Shown here: positions 14,923 through 20,955 of the stretch, one piece after another | Layout: each line of letters begins with the position of its first letter | Position numbering within the stretch: the first letter of the stretch is position 1 | IMG/VR virus record: IMGVR_UViG_3300044612_002388 | Coordinates: 1-33,525 of that record | DNA length: 33,525 bases | Direction: 5' to 3' (one strand) | DNA from: a virus | Notes under the pieces: generated by a model | Told to the model about the DNA's origin: nothing | Databases searched by the model: none | The model's input: the letters and a program-made list of their open reading frames with translations, nothing else | Position numbers and translations under genes: made by a program

Positions 14923-15218
14923 CAACCCGCACGAAGTTAGCCCTTGCCCTGCTACGCGCCCACGGGTTTGCTGTGCAGCGCATGGCCGAGATACGTCCAC
15001 GAGGCGGTGCGTTTCTGTTTGTATTCATGACCGATGGCCAGCTGTGGACGCTGCCTGTGAGGCCAGCGCAGTACCTGGAACAGCTCGCCCCGTACTCTGG
15101 CGAGGCCATCGCCTATCTGGCGCATCGCAAGCCATACGAGCAGCCTGACGTGCCATCGAACACAGCTGAGTACCATCAGGCACGCCGTATCGCTCTAAAA
15201 GTTTGCACTGTGCCCTGA
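14919..15218 (+). CDS. Hypothetical protein
   Basis: This 99-residue protein is not recognised. The first half is basic and hydrophobic ('TKLALALLRAHGFAVQRMAEIRPRGGAFLFVF'), suggesting an alpha/beta fold. The second half is rich in Tyr and Pro. The ATG at 14919 overlaps the resolvase stop as ATGA. It is the last tightly coupled gene before the gap at 15219-15276. Confidence 0.72.
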   Translation: MTTRTKLALALLRAHGFAVQRMAEIRPRGGAFLFVFMTDGQLWTLPVRPAQYLEQLAPYSGEAIAYLAHRKPYEQPDVPSNTAEYHQARRIALKVCTVP

Positions 15219-15276
15219 CCTGTGCAATCCCTACGCATGGCCATGAGCCGTTACACACTCAAACACCCCCGCCGAT

Positions 15277-15753
15277 ATGCTGACCGCCTTCTTCCTGACG
15301 CTGCGCATTGCCTCGCTGCTGACCAGCACGGGCCACGATGCCACCGATAGCCACCTCTTCGCCATGGCCTGCACCCGTAACGCCACCGAGCTTGTGAGTG
15401 CCGAGCGCCTGTGCGCTGTGGCCTTTGTCGAGAGCAAGCACCGTGCCCGCGTGGTCAACGCTGGTGGCCACTGCGGTGCATGGCAGCAGCACCCGATGTG
15501 GAGCCAGATGTGGGGAGACGACTGCTACGACGACGCAGGGCGCCTGACCTGCCGTCAACCGGGCGGTCTGGGTGTGACCTGCGAGGAGCTTGTGGACGTG
15601 ACGGTTGCCGCGAGGGTGGCCTCTCGACACCTGACCTACCTGACCCAGCGTTACCAGAGCCGCGCTCTGTGCCGATACGCTGGCGCTCGTGGCGAACGCT
15701 GCACTCGATACGTCGCCGCCGTGCGTCGTGCCGAGCGTCACCTGACCCGCTAA
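15277..15753 (+). CDS. Exported lytic transglycosylase-like (SLT) protein, Cys-rich
   Basis: This 158-residue protein has a hydrophobic N-terminus ('MLTAFFLTLRIASLL') that could be a signal peptide or anchor. Next is 'LCAVAFVESKHRARVVNAGGHCGAWQQHP', which fits the SLT lysozyme-like core with catalytic Glu52 in 'VESKH' and the 'GAxGLMQ'-type 'CGAWQQ'. Eight Cys residues (32, 46, 66, 83, 92, 102, 132, 142) suggest disulfides, so an extracytoplasmic site. It is odd for a peptidoglycan enzyme to be in the replication block, far from the lysis cassette; it may act early, remodel the wall or be a second lysis factor. No strong Shine-Dalgarno sequence precedes it. Confidence 0.68.
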   Translation: MLTAFFLTLRIASLLTSTGHDATDSHLFAMACTRNATELVSAERLCAVAFVESKHRARVVNAGGHCGAWQQHPMWSQMWGDDCYDDAGRLTCRQPGGLGVTCEELVDVTVAARVASRHLTYLTQRYQSRALCRYAGARGERCTRYVAAVRRAERHLTR

Positions 15754-15754
15754 C

Positions 15755-15791
15755 TGTCACGCACCGCCCGGCTCGTGACACTCACACACCC
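15755..15791 (+). promoter_or_regulatory. Leader hairpin TGTCACG/CGTGACA with CACACCC
   Basis: A perfect 7-bp inverted repeat (15755-15761 with 15774-15780, 12-nt loop) is followed by CACACCC (15785-15791) and GAGGGAGACC before ATG 15803. It starts just after the transglycosylase gene stop. It could act as the operator or leader of the following small-gene cluster. Confidence 0.4.
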
Positions 15792-15802
15792 AGAGGGAGA
15801 CC

Positions 15803-16039
15803 ATGACCAGAACACTTCGACCAGGCGCACACTTCCGACACGGTGGGTTCTACCTGCCCAACACTCAGCCCGGCTGCTGGTCGGTGCGCATCGAGACGCG
15901 CGACGGTATCGTGCAGCGCGTGCTGGTGCGCCCGTTTCCTGACTACATGGGCACGCTAATCGAGGTCGAGAGCCTCGCAGCCGCCCATGCGTACCTGCTG
16001 ACGACGCCTGACGGCTCACCGTGGAGCGACCCATGTTGA
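15803..16039 (+). CDS. Small protein with HAYLL-SPW C-terminus (paralogue 1)
   Basis: This 78-residue protein of unknown function ends 'VESLAAAHAYLLTTPDGSPWSDPC'; the next gene ends in a clearly related sequence ('TIEEAHAYLLSVGSESPWEEA'). The middle is beta-rich ('CWSVRIETRDGIVQRVLVRPFPD'). It has a strong GGAG-type ribosome site and a GACC-ATG leader. It looks like the first of a tandem duplicated pair. Confidence 0.78.
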   Translation: MTRTLRPGAHFRHGGFYLPNTQPGCWSVRIETRDGIVQRVLVRPFPDYMGTLIEVESLAAAHAYLLTTPDGSPWSDPC

Positions 16040-16263
16040 AGCTACGCGACGGCTGGCAAACCTGCACGCCATGTGGAGACACTGTCTACCTTTACCCGCC
16101 CAATGAAACCACGACCAATTGGAATTACCATGTGGACATGGACGCCGACATGGTCGTTGCGTTTCCGCACGGTGGCTTACAGTGTAGGGTTTTCGACACC
16201 ATCGAAGAGGCGCACGCCTACCTTTTGAGCGTAGGCAGCGAATCGCCGTGGGAAGAAGCCTGA
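16033..16263 (+). CDS. Small protein with HAYLL-SPW C-terminus (paralogue 2)
   Basis: This 76-residue protein is related to the preceding gene by its C-terminal 'EEAHAYLLSVGSESPW' and by general layout. Its N-terminal half differs ('RDGWQTCTPCGDTVYLYPPNETTTNWNYHV', containing a CxxC). The ATG at 16033 overlaps the previous stop by 7 bp and has GGAG upstream; an ATG-less GTG start at 16021 is rejected. A binding domain of the HAYLL type is inferred only from the shared sequence. Confidence 0.75.
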   Translation: MLKLRDGWQTCTPCGDTVYLYPPNETTTNWNYHVDMDADMVVAFPHGGLQCRVFDTIEEAHAYLLSVGSESPWEEA

Positions 16264-16302
16264 CCACTCACTCACTCACTCGCATACAAGTCGAGAAAAC
16301 CC

Positions 16303-16482
16303 ATGAGTACCGCCCTGATAGCCTACTGCGCCGCCCTCACCATCGGCGGCCTGACCATCGGCACCCTGCTCGGCATTGTCCTCGGTGTGCACTGGGTGCG
16401 TCGGTTCGAGCTGCCTACGGTACGTCAGGAGGGCATTGTGGAGGGCCGGATTCAGGTGCTGCAGATGGAGCGGCGTAGGTGA
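16303..16482 (+). CDS. Small single-pass membrane protein
   Basis: This 59-residue protein starts MSTALIAYC. Residues about 3-27 are a hydrophobic span with glycines ('LTIGGLTIGTLLGIVLGVHWV'), followed by a basic and then charged tail ('RRFELPTVRQEGIVEGRIQVLQMERRR'). Topology is probably N-out/C-in. Size and helix resemble small holins or antiholins and other phage membrane peptides; with a transglycosylase-like gene 550 bp upstream, a second envelope-acting set is possible. It overlaps the next gene as GTGA. Confidence 0.65.
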   Translation: MSTALIAYCAALTIGGLTIGTLLGIVLGVHWVRRFELPTVRQEGIVEGRIQVLQMERRR

Positions 16483-16727
16483 CCACCGATACCCTAGCCG
16501 AAGAAGCCGACCGCCACGTCCTAGACGCCCTGCGCCGCATGGGTCTACCTGCCAGCTTTATCCCTGCCACGCTGGCCACGCCGCAGGTGTCAGCGCCTCG
16601 TGTATCGCAGGCCCTCGCTCGCCTGGTCAGGCGTCAAGTCATCATCGCTGAGTCTTACCGCTTTGGTCAGGTCACTCGGTGGACGGTCAGCAGTATCAAC
16701 CCACAGACCTATTGGAGGCGCAAATGA
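16479..16727 (+). CDS. Winged-helix DNA-binding protein
   Basis: This 82-residue protein has 'EEADRHVLDALRRMGLPASFIPATLATPQVSAPRVSQALARLVRRQVIIAESYRFGQVTRWTV', which fits a winged helix-turn-helix with a recognition helix near 'SAPRVSQALARLVRR' and a wing 'IAESYRFGQVTRWTV'. It starts on GTG within a GTGA overlap. As the only clear small regulator-sized HTH protein in the genome, it is the best candidate to bind the motifs in the divergent region. That link is inferred. Confidence 0.65.
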   Translation: MTTDTLAEEADRHVLDALRRMGLPASFIPATLATPQVSAPRVSQALARLVRRQVIIAESYRFGQVTRWTVSSINPQTYWRRK

Positions 16728-17692
16728 GCCACACCCCGCAGGAACGCTATGAGCTGGCTTTGAAAGCCGCTCGAATCGCCCCGAAGAACAAACTACTGCA
16801 GACCGCCGCACAGCTGCTGCAGGTAGAGAGCACCCACACCGTGCGTACCATTATTCGACGCCTTGAGGCCAAGGGCTATGACCTCTCGGCATGGTACGAG
16901 GCCTCAGGCAGGTCGCGAAGTGGCAAGCTGGCGAGCGATGACGTGCGATATAGCCAGTTCATCGAGGCTGCAACCACTGCCAAGCCCGGGCAGCTGATAC
17001 AGACAGCCATGCGTATCACCGGCATGTCAGAGGCAGGCATGCGGAAAGTGCGCAAGCGCCTTATCGCACAGGGCTATGACCTCAGCGATTGGGATGCCGC
17101 TGCCGAGCTGGGCCAGCTTACAGGGCAGCACAAAGGGGGAGATATCAGGAGGCAAATGAGCCTGCCGAAGGCATCGCCACAGCCATGGTCAAACATTCGA
17201 CCGGCTAAAATCAACATGCCAGAGCACGTAAAGGCCCGGCGCGACCAGTGGTACGCTGACATTCGAGAGGTCTCAGGCAAGGTGGGTGCCATTGGCCTGC
17301 TGTGTCAGAAATGGAACTGCGAGGCAGAGACCGCAAAGGGCCGGCTCCACAGCCTCAAGAGGACAGGCTATGACCTGTCATGGTGGGACGCAGGCCAGAC
17401 CAGAGCCATGCAGCCCGAAGAACAGCCGCTGAATGAGCTGATACAGGCATCGAAGGTCGAAGCCTTGCCCTTGCCTGTCATAGAGGCCCCGAAGCGTAAG
17501 AATCGGCAAATATGGGCCGCAGAGCTGCCGTACACCATGCTGGGCATCGCTGACATTGTCGGAATGCCCGTGATGGCCGTCCGATTCGCAGCCAGAGCCC
17601 ACGGTATCGGGTTTGATACCTGGTGCCTACCGCCTGACGTGGCCCTCGGTCTGCTTGCTGCCCTTGGCTTTACCCGCACCGCAGCCGCTTAG
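16724..17692 (+). CDS. Protein with four HTH-sized repeats (GYDLSxW)
   Basis: This 322-residue protein is not recognised as a family. Four repeats are seen: residues 32-57 ('LQVESTHTVRTIIRRLEAKG' then YDLSAW), 98-123 ('ITGMSEAGMRKVRKRLIAQG' then YDLSDW) and 197-221 ('WNCEAETAKGRLHSLKRTG' then YDLSWW). The degenerate fourth is at 277-300 ('DIVGMPVMAVRFAARAHGIG' then FDTW). Each repeat is two helices with a basic second helix and an invariant G(Y/F)D..W end, so a tandem helix-turn-helix DNA-binding fold is likely. The ATG at 16724 overlaps the previous stop (ATGA) and follows GGAGG. Confidence 0.75.
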   Translation: MSHTPQERYELALKAARIAPKNKLLQTAAQLLQVESTHTVRTIIRRLEAKGYDLSAWYEASGRSRSGKLASDDVRYSQFIEAATTAKPGQLIQTAMRITGMSEAGMRKVRKRLIAQGYDLSDWDAAAELGQLTGQHKGGDIRRQMSLPKASPQPWSNIRPAKINMPEHVKARRDQWYADIREVSGKVGAIGLLCQKWNCEAETAKGRLHSLKRTGYDLSWWDAGQTRAMQPEEQPLNELIQASKVEALPLPVIEAPKRKNRQIWAAELPYTMLGIADIVGMPVMAVRFAARAHGIGFDTWCLPPDVALGLLAALGFTRTAAA

Positions 17693-17700
17693 GAGGCCGC

Positions 17701-17973
17701 ATGTTTAAGGCTCAGATTGTCGACGCATTCCACCCGATTGACCCGTTGTGCGCCGAAGAAACGCACTACGATGGCGAACCTACGCTGGCCAAAATCCGCC
17801 TGATAGTCGAGTGGGCCCTGACAGAGGGTTGGGAAAATGGCCAATTCAACGCCTCGGAGATGCATCACATCTCGGTTGCCGTATGGCACCACGACGTGCT
17901 GATTGGCGTCTACACGATGGACGCCGAAGAGGTCTGCCCGAGGTGGCACAACCTGACAGAGCGCCCCTTCTAG
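17701..17973 (+). CDS. Hypothetical protein, last gene of rightward block
   Basis: This 90-residue acidic protein has many His and Trp ('MHHISVAVWHHD'), and beta-like C-terminal segments ('LIGVYTMDAEEVCPRW'). It is not recognised. A GGAGG precedes the ATG at ideal spacing. Its stop (TAG) is three bases from the stop of the opposed lysis gene. Confidence 0.7.
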   Translation: MFKAQIVDAFHPIDPLCAEETHYDGEPTLAKIRLIVEWALTEGWENGQFNASEMHHISVAVWHHDVLIGVYTMDAEEVCPRWHNLTERPF

Positions 17974-17976
17974 CCC

Positions 17977-17991
17977 TTAGGCCTTGCCTAG
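17977..17991. terminator. Small hairpin at convergent gene ends (weak)
   Basis: TTAGGC and GCCTAG (one G-T pair) flank a 3-nt loop at the collision point of the two blocks. There is no T-tract on either strand. It may slow readthrough but is a weak candidate, listed because no other terminator fits between the two stops. Confidence 0.25.
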
Positions 17992-18198
17992 CTGCTCAAT
18001 CAGCTGCGAGACCTGCGCCTGCAATGCCCTGACGTTGGCCTCACAGGCCTCGTGCAGCTGGCGCACTGCCTCAAGCTCGGCCTGCAGCTTCGGCAAGCCT
18101 GTCTTGAGCTCCACAATGCGCACGATGGCATAGGCCACAGCACCAGCGACACCACCGCCGCCCATCGGAGTCAGAAATTGCGCGAGTTCGGGGGGCAT
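17977..18198 (-). CDS. Membrane-anchored coiled-coil protein (i-spanin- or holin-like)
   Basis: This 73-residue protein has a short N-terminal 'MPPELAQFLTP', a Gly/Ala-rich transmembrane span (about 12-31, 'GGGGVAGAVAYAIVRIVEL') and a long coiled-coil (34-72, Leu/Gln/Glu heptads). This is the layout of an i-spanin, though a holin is possible. It starts two bases after the stop of the upstream small gene. It is the last gene of the leftward block. Confidence 0.6.
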   Translation of the reverse strand: MPPELAQFLTPMGGGGVAGAVAYAIVRIVELKTGLPKLQAELEAVRQLHEACEANVRALQAQVSQLIEQLGKA

Positions 18199-18200
18199 AG

Positions 18201-18368
18201 TCACCAGATGAGTGAGAGGATTGTGGTCACGATCCACACCACCGCAGCGACGATGGCAGGGGCTCGACTGGTCACAACACTGCGCTGCACGACGGCGACC
18301 GCCTGCCGTGTCTCGGTGCTGTTGGCATCGCTGCCGGCAAAGTACAGTCGCTCAGGTTGTGCGCTCAT
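18201..18368 (-). CDS. Small membrane protein, candidate holin
   Basis: This 55-residue protein has ATGA overlap with the preceding gene. A hydrophilic N-terminal half ('QPERLYFAGSDANSTETRQA') is followed by a basic stretch and a C-terminal membrane span ('APAIVAAVVWIVTTILSLIW', residues 36-55) ending at the stop. The shape (one C-terminal span, N-in) fits a tail-anchored holin/antiholin. It sits inside the lysis cassette right after the endolysin-side genes. Confidence 0.6.
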   Translation of the reverse strand: MSAQPERLYFAGSDANSTETRQAVAVVQRSVVTSRAPAIVAAVVWIVTTILSLIW

Positions 18369-18523
18369 CGGCCCCTCGTCTGCTGTACGTACCGCACCGC
18401 AGCAGCCACGGTGGCAATCAGGTCAACGATACCCTTGAGCGTTTCGACAGCCTTACGGCGCCGCTCCCTGCGTCGCTCACGCTTGTCAGGCTCGGCCTGT
18501 GGTGTCTCGGTCGTGTCGCTCAT
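18365..18523 (-). CDS. Small basic protein of lysis cassette
   Basis: This 52-residue protein begins 'MSDTTETPQAEPDKRERRRERRRK', followed by a helix 'VETLKGIVDLIATVAAAVRY'. The second half is moderately hydrophobic but not a clear membrane span. It overlaps the endolysin stop (ATGA) and the next gene start (ATGA). Position in the cassette suggests a lysis role such as a pinholin or regulator; this is inference. Confidence 0.6.
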   Translation of the reverse strand: MSDTTETPQAEPDKRERRRERRRKAVETLKGIVDLIATVAAAVRYVQQTRGR

Positions 18524-19182
18524 GCGGGCCTCTTTACGTTGACGAGCAGGAAGGGGTCAAGCCAGACTCGCACCACATCGGTGCGGCGCCGGTACCAGTC
18601 GTCTTGTCGCCAGAGCCTGACGTTGCGTGCCCCTGCCTGCGTCTGCAACGGTGGGCCCGAGAAGGGCGCGGGCTGGTAGGTATCGGGCAGGGCAACGGAC
18701 ACGTGCGAAGGCGTCAGGATGAGGCCGATGGTGTGCCGGTCGGTCAGCATGTCGCGCAGAGCTGCGTCAGTGTGCACACGGCTCCACCCGTACCGCTCGC
18801 CATGCTCTATCATCCACCCGTGCAGCCCACGGGCGCCGTGCTCGAGGACGGTCTTGCCATAGACGGGTGCCACGGTCTCGCCAAGCTCTAGCCGCCGATA
18901 TGCCGCCTCCGTCCACCAGACCCATGCGCTGATGAGCTGCTGCCCACAGGCCTGCTCAATCAGGTCGGCGGCATAGTGGTCGCAGTAGGTGGCCTGCGTA
19001 CCATCGGCACGCTTTCGAGGCTGCCAGCGCACAGACTTGTCGACAGCAAGCCAGTCGACGAGCTGTAGCAGGTCACCACCGGGCCAGCGCTCGGCCATGG
19101 GTTCCAGGTAATCGGCTCTGTCGGCACGGGTGCCGGAGTCAGGGCCGCCATCGTATACCGGAATGGGGATGCGAAAAGTCAT
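18520..19182 (-). CDS. Endolysin-like CHAP/NlpC-type hydrolase
   Basis: This protein has about 220 residues. The motif 'TQATYCDHYAADL' places a catalytic Cys, and 'TPSHVSVALPDTY' a catalytic His about 93 residues later, followed by 'TQAGARNV'. That trio is the pattern of CHAP-like cysteine peptidoglycan hydrolases and related phage amidases. There is no signal peptide, so it needs a holin, and small membrane genes follow directly. The ATG at 19182 (MTFRIP) overlaps the previous stop (ATGA); an ATG four codons earlier lies within the previous gene. It was recognised by motif, with no close family named. Confidence 0.72.
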   Translation of the reverse strand: MTFRIPIPVYDGGPDSGTRADRADYLEPMAERWPGGDLLQLVDWLAVDKSVRWQPRKRADGTQATYCDHYAADLIEQACGQQLISAWVWWTEAAYRRLELGETVAPVYGKTVLEHGARGLHGWMIEHGERYGWSRVHTDAALRDMLTDRHTIGLILTPSHVSVALPDTYQPAPFSGPPLQTQAGARNVRLWRQDDWYRRRTDVVRVWLDPFLLVNVKRPA

Positions 19183-19427
19183 GGCGTGGCCCATGCGAGC
19201 GTAGCCTCTACCTGCTCGATGGCCGTGGCAATGAGCGCAGCGATAGCCCTGCGATGCGTGTCAGCGAGCTGCCCGGGCCCCGTCAGGGTTGCGCCATCGG
19301 CATCGTAGGTCAGGCTGTGCAGGTCGCCATTGTGGTCGGTCACGCTGACCGCGCCGTCGAGATACTGCACGAGCATGGAGCGGGGCTCTTCGCGGTAGGT
19401 GTAGCGGTAGGTGCAGAGGTGTCTCAT
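19179..19427 (-). CDS. Small hypothetical protein between tail and lysis genes
   Basis: This 82-residue protein has a beta-rich N-terminal half ('VQYLDGAVSVTDHNGDLHSLTYDADGATL') and a helical C-terminal half ('RAIAALIATAIEQVEATLAWA'). It is not recognised. The ATG at 19427 is preceded by GACC and lies two bases after the previous stop. It could be a tail-associated or lysis accessory protein. Confidence 0.7.
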   Translation of the reverse strand: MRHLCTYRYTYREEPRSMLVQYLDGAVSVTDHNGDLHSLTYDADGATLTGPGQLADTHRRAIAALIATAIEQVEATLAWATP

Positions 19428-19429
19428 GG

Positions 19430-20644
19430 TCAATCCCAGACAAGGCGAAAGTAGTTCTTAACCTGCAGGCGGCCGGTGACACCAGCCGTGCCACCAACTG
19501 CCTGTATGCCTGCGGTGTAGTTATCGGCATCCACGGCGCTGTCGTTATTGCGGCGGAAGGTCGAGTAGACCGCCCCGTTGACGCGGGTCTGAATCAGGTC
19601 AGAAATAGCCGCGCCAGACTCGGCCATGAGCAGCCATGGGGTCGAGGCAATACCGGGCCATGCAGAGCCACCACCGCGAGTCGTGGCAGCATTGTTCGCG
19701 AGCGCCCATGCTCCCGGTGTGCCCTGCACCCATTGGAGCTGGAATACATTGGTAGAAATAGCTGCGCCTGCTGCTAGGGTCCACTGGGTGTTGTTTTGCG
19801 CCGATGACTGAAACAGGCCAGCGGCTCCCGCTGAGCTACTGACAACCCCTCGAATCTGGCACATGACGGCGAACTTCTTCGCCCCGGTAATGACCGGCGA
19901 AGTGAGCAAGGCCACGCTGTTGCCAGAGCCCACGGCAGGCGCGTTGAGGTCGGTATATCCGCTCGTGGTGCCGACCGTGCCCGTGTTCGTCTCGGTCACT
20001 GCCAAGCCCTGAGCCACAAGCTGTGCGTCGCTCTCAGTGCCAAGCGCGAAGCTGTCGAGCCTCAGATTCGTGCCGGCATAAGCTGCTGGCGGTATCCACA
20101 TGGCACGGGTGCCGGTCGTTGTTCCGGCTGCGATGGTCACCACCTTGTAGCGCACCACGATGGGGCCGCCCGATGCGGCGAAGATACCGTAGTCGCCTTC
20201 CTGCACCGCACCAATGCCCGATGGGTCTGTGCCTTCGAGTAACTGTGTCTCGGTCAGCGTCCACGCAAAGGGCACGGTGTCAGCCATGCGCTCCCACGCC
20301 AGACCCGTGTGATAATACACAGGGTCAGTCGCCACACCCGTGCCCACAATGGCAATCGCACCCGCCAGAATAGGCTGATTGAAAAGCTGCATGTTGGCCA
20401 CGGTATCAAATACCGCCTGACGCAGCGCCCATTGACCGCCGTTGTATTCCGCGATGCCGTATGACGTGCCAAAGCCTAAATCGCCCACTGGTGCGCGGTC
20501 ACCATTCCGAAGCGGCCCCGCAATGGTGCCGAGCGATGACCAATCGAGGACCGCAGGCCACACCGTGGCGTCACCGAGCACACCACCACCGCCACCGCCA
20601 GACAGCGATGCGCCAGTGCGATAAAAGGGGAGTAGTCGTGCCAT
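19430..20644 (-). CDS. Putative tail tip/receptor-binding protein
   Basis: This 404-residue protein is rich in Gly, Ala, Thr and Ser. The N-terminus 'GASLSGGGGGGVLGDATVWPAVLDW' may be a flexible link. The middle has short beta units ('ILAGAIAIVGTGV', 'GDYGIFAASGGPIVVRYKVVTI') and the C-terminus a beta-sandwich-like region. It is the most distal structural gene before the lysis genes, the usual place of the host-binding protein. No specific fold is recognised; the role is inferred from position and composition. ATG shares one base with the previous stop. Confidence 0.6.
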   Translation of the reverse strand: MARLLPFYRTGASLSGGGGGGVLGDATVWPAVLDWSSLGTIAGPLRNGDRAPVGDLGFGTSYGIAEYNGGQWALRQAVFDTVANMQLFNQPILAGAIAIVGTGVATDPVYYHTGLAWERMADTVPFAWTLTETQLLEGTDPSGIGAVQEGDYGIFAASGGPIVVRYKVVTIAAGTTTGTRAMWIPPAAYAGTNLRLDSFALGTESDAQLVAQGLAVTETNTGTVGTTSGYTDLNAPAVGSGNSVALLTSPVITGAKKFAVMCQIRGVVSSSAGAAGLFQSSAQNNTQWTLAAGAAISTNVFQLQWVQGTPGAWALANNAATTRGGGSAWPGIASTPWLLMAESGAAISDLIQTRVNGAVYSTFRRNNDSAVDADNYTAGIQAVGGTAGVTGRLQVKNYFRLVWD

Positions 20645-20955
20645 CAGTACCCCTCGCTGTAGACCAGGTCAAAGCTGTAGTTGACTGGTGACGCATCAGC
20701 GCCCACCAGCCACAGGTCAGTGTTCCGCAGGTACGGGCCAAAGGTCGCTGCGCCATTGGCTGCGATAGCCCTGCCGCTCTCGGTATCGAGGGCATCTGTC
20801 ACAAGGTACACAGCGTCTGTGGAGCTGGTGTTGTGCACCACGAGGTAGCCCGTCAGATAGCTCGCCGGCCAGTTCGTGTAGTCGATGGCCGTGGCAGTGG
20901 TAGGATCGGCGACAATGTCACCCGCTACGGGTGTGAGGGCTGCTGCAGTGCTCAT
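20644..20955 (-). CDS. Small tail-associated protein
   Basis: This 103-residue protein is beta-rich with strands 'SYLTGYLVVHNTSSTDAVYLV', 'TFGPYLRNTDLWLVGADAS' and 'NYSFDLVYSEGY'. That composition and size resemble small virion proteins attached to tail tips. It is coupled by ATGA to the tail-tip gene upstream and by a one-base overlap to the next. Function unknown. Confidence 0.72.
   Translation of the reverse strand: MSTAAALTPVAGDIVADPTTATAIDYTNWPASYLTGYLVVHNTSSTDAVYLVTDALDTESGRAIAANGAATFGPYLRNTDLWLVGADASPVNYSFDLVYSEGY

Noticed and set aside
15236-15350. Short ORF (about 37 codons) overlapping the start of the transglycosylase-like gene in another frame
   Set aside because: It is Arg/His rich, has no ribosome site and ends inside the better-supported gene.
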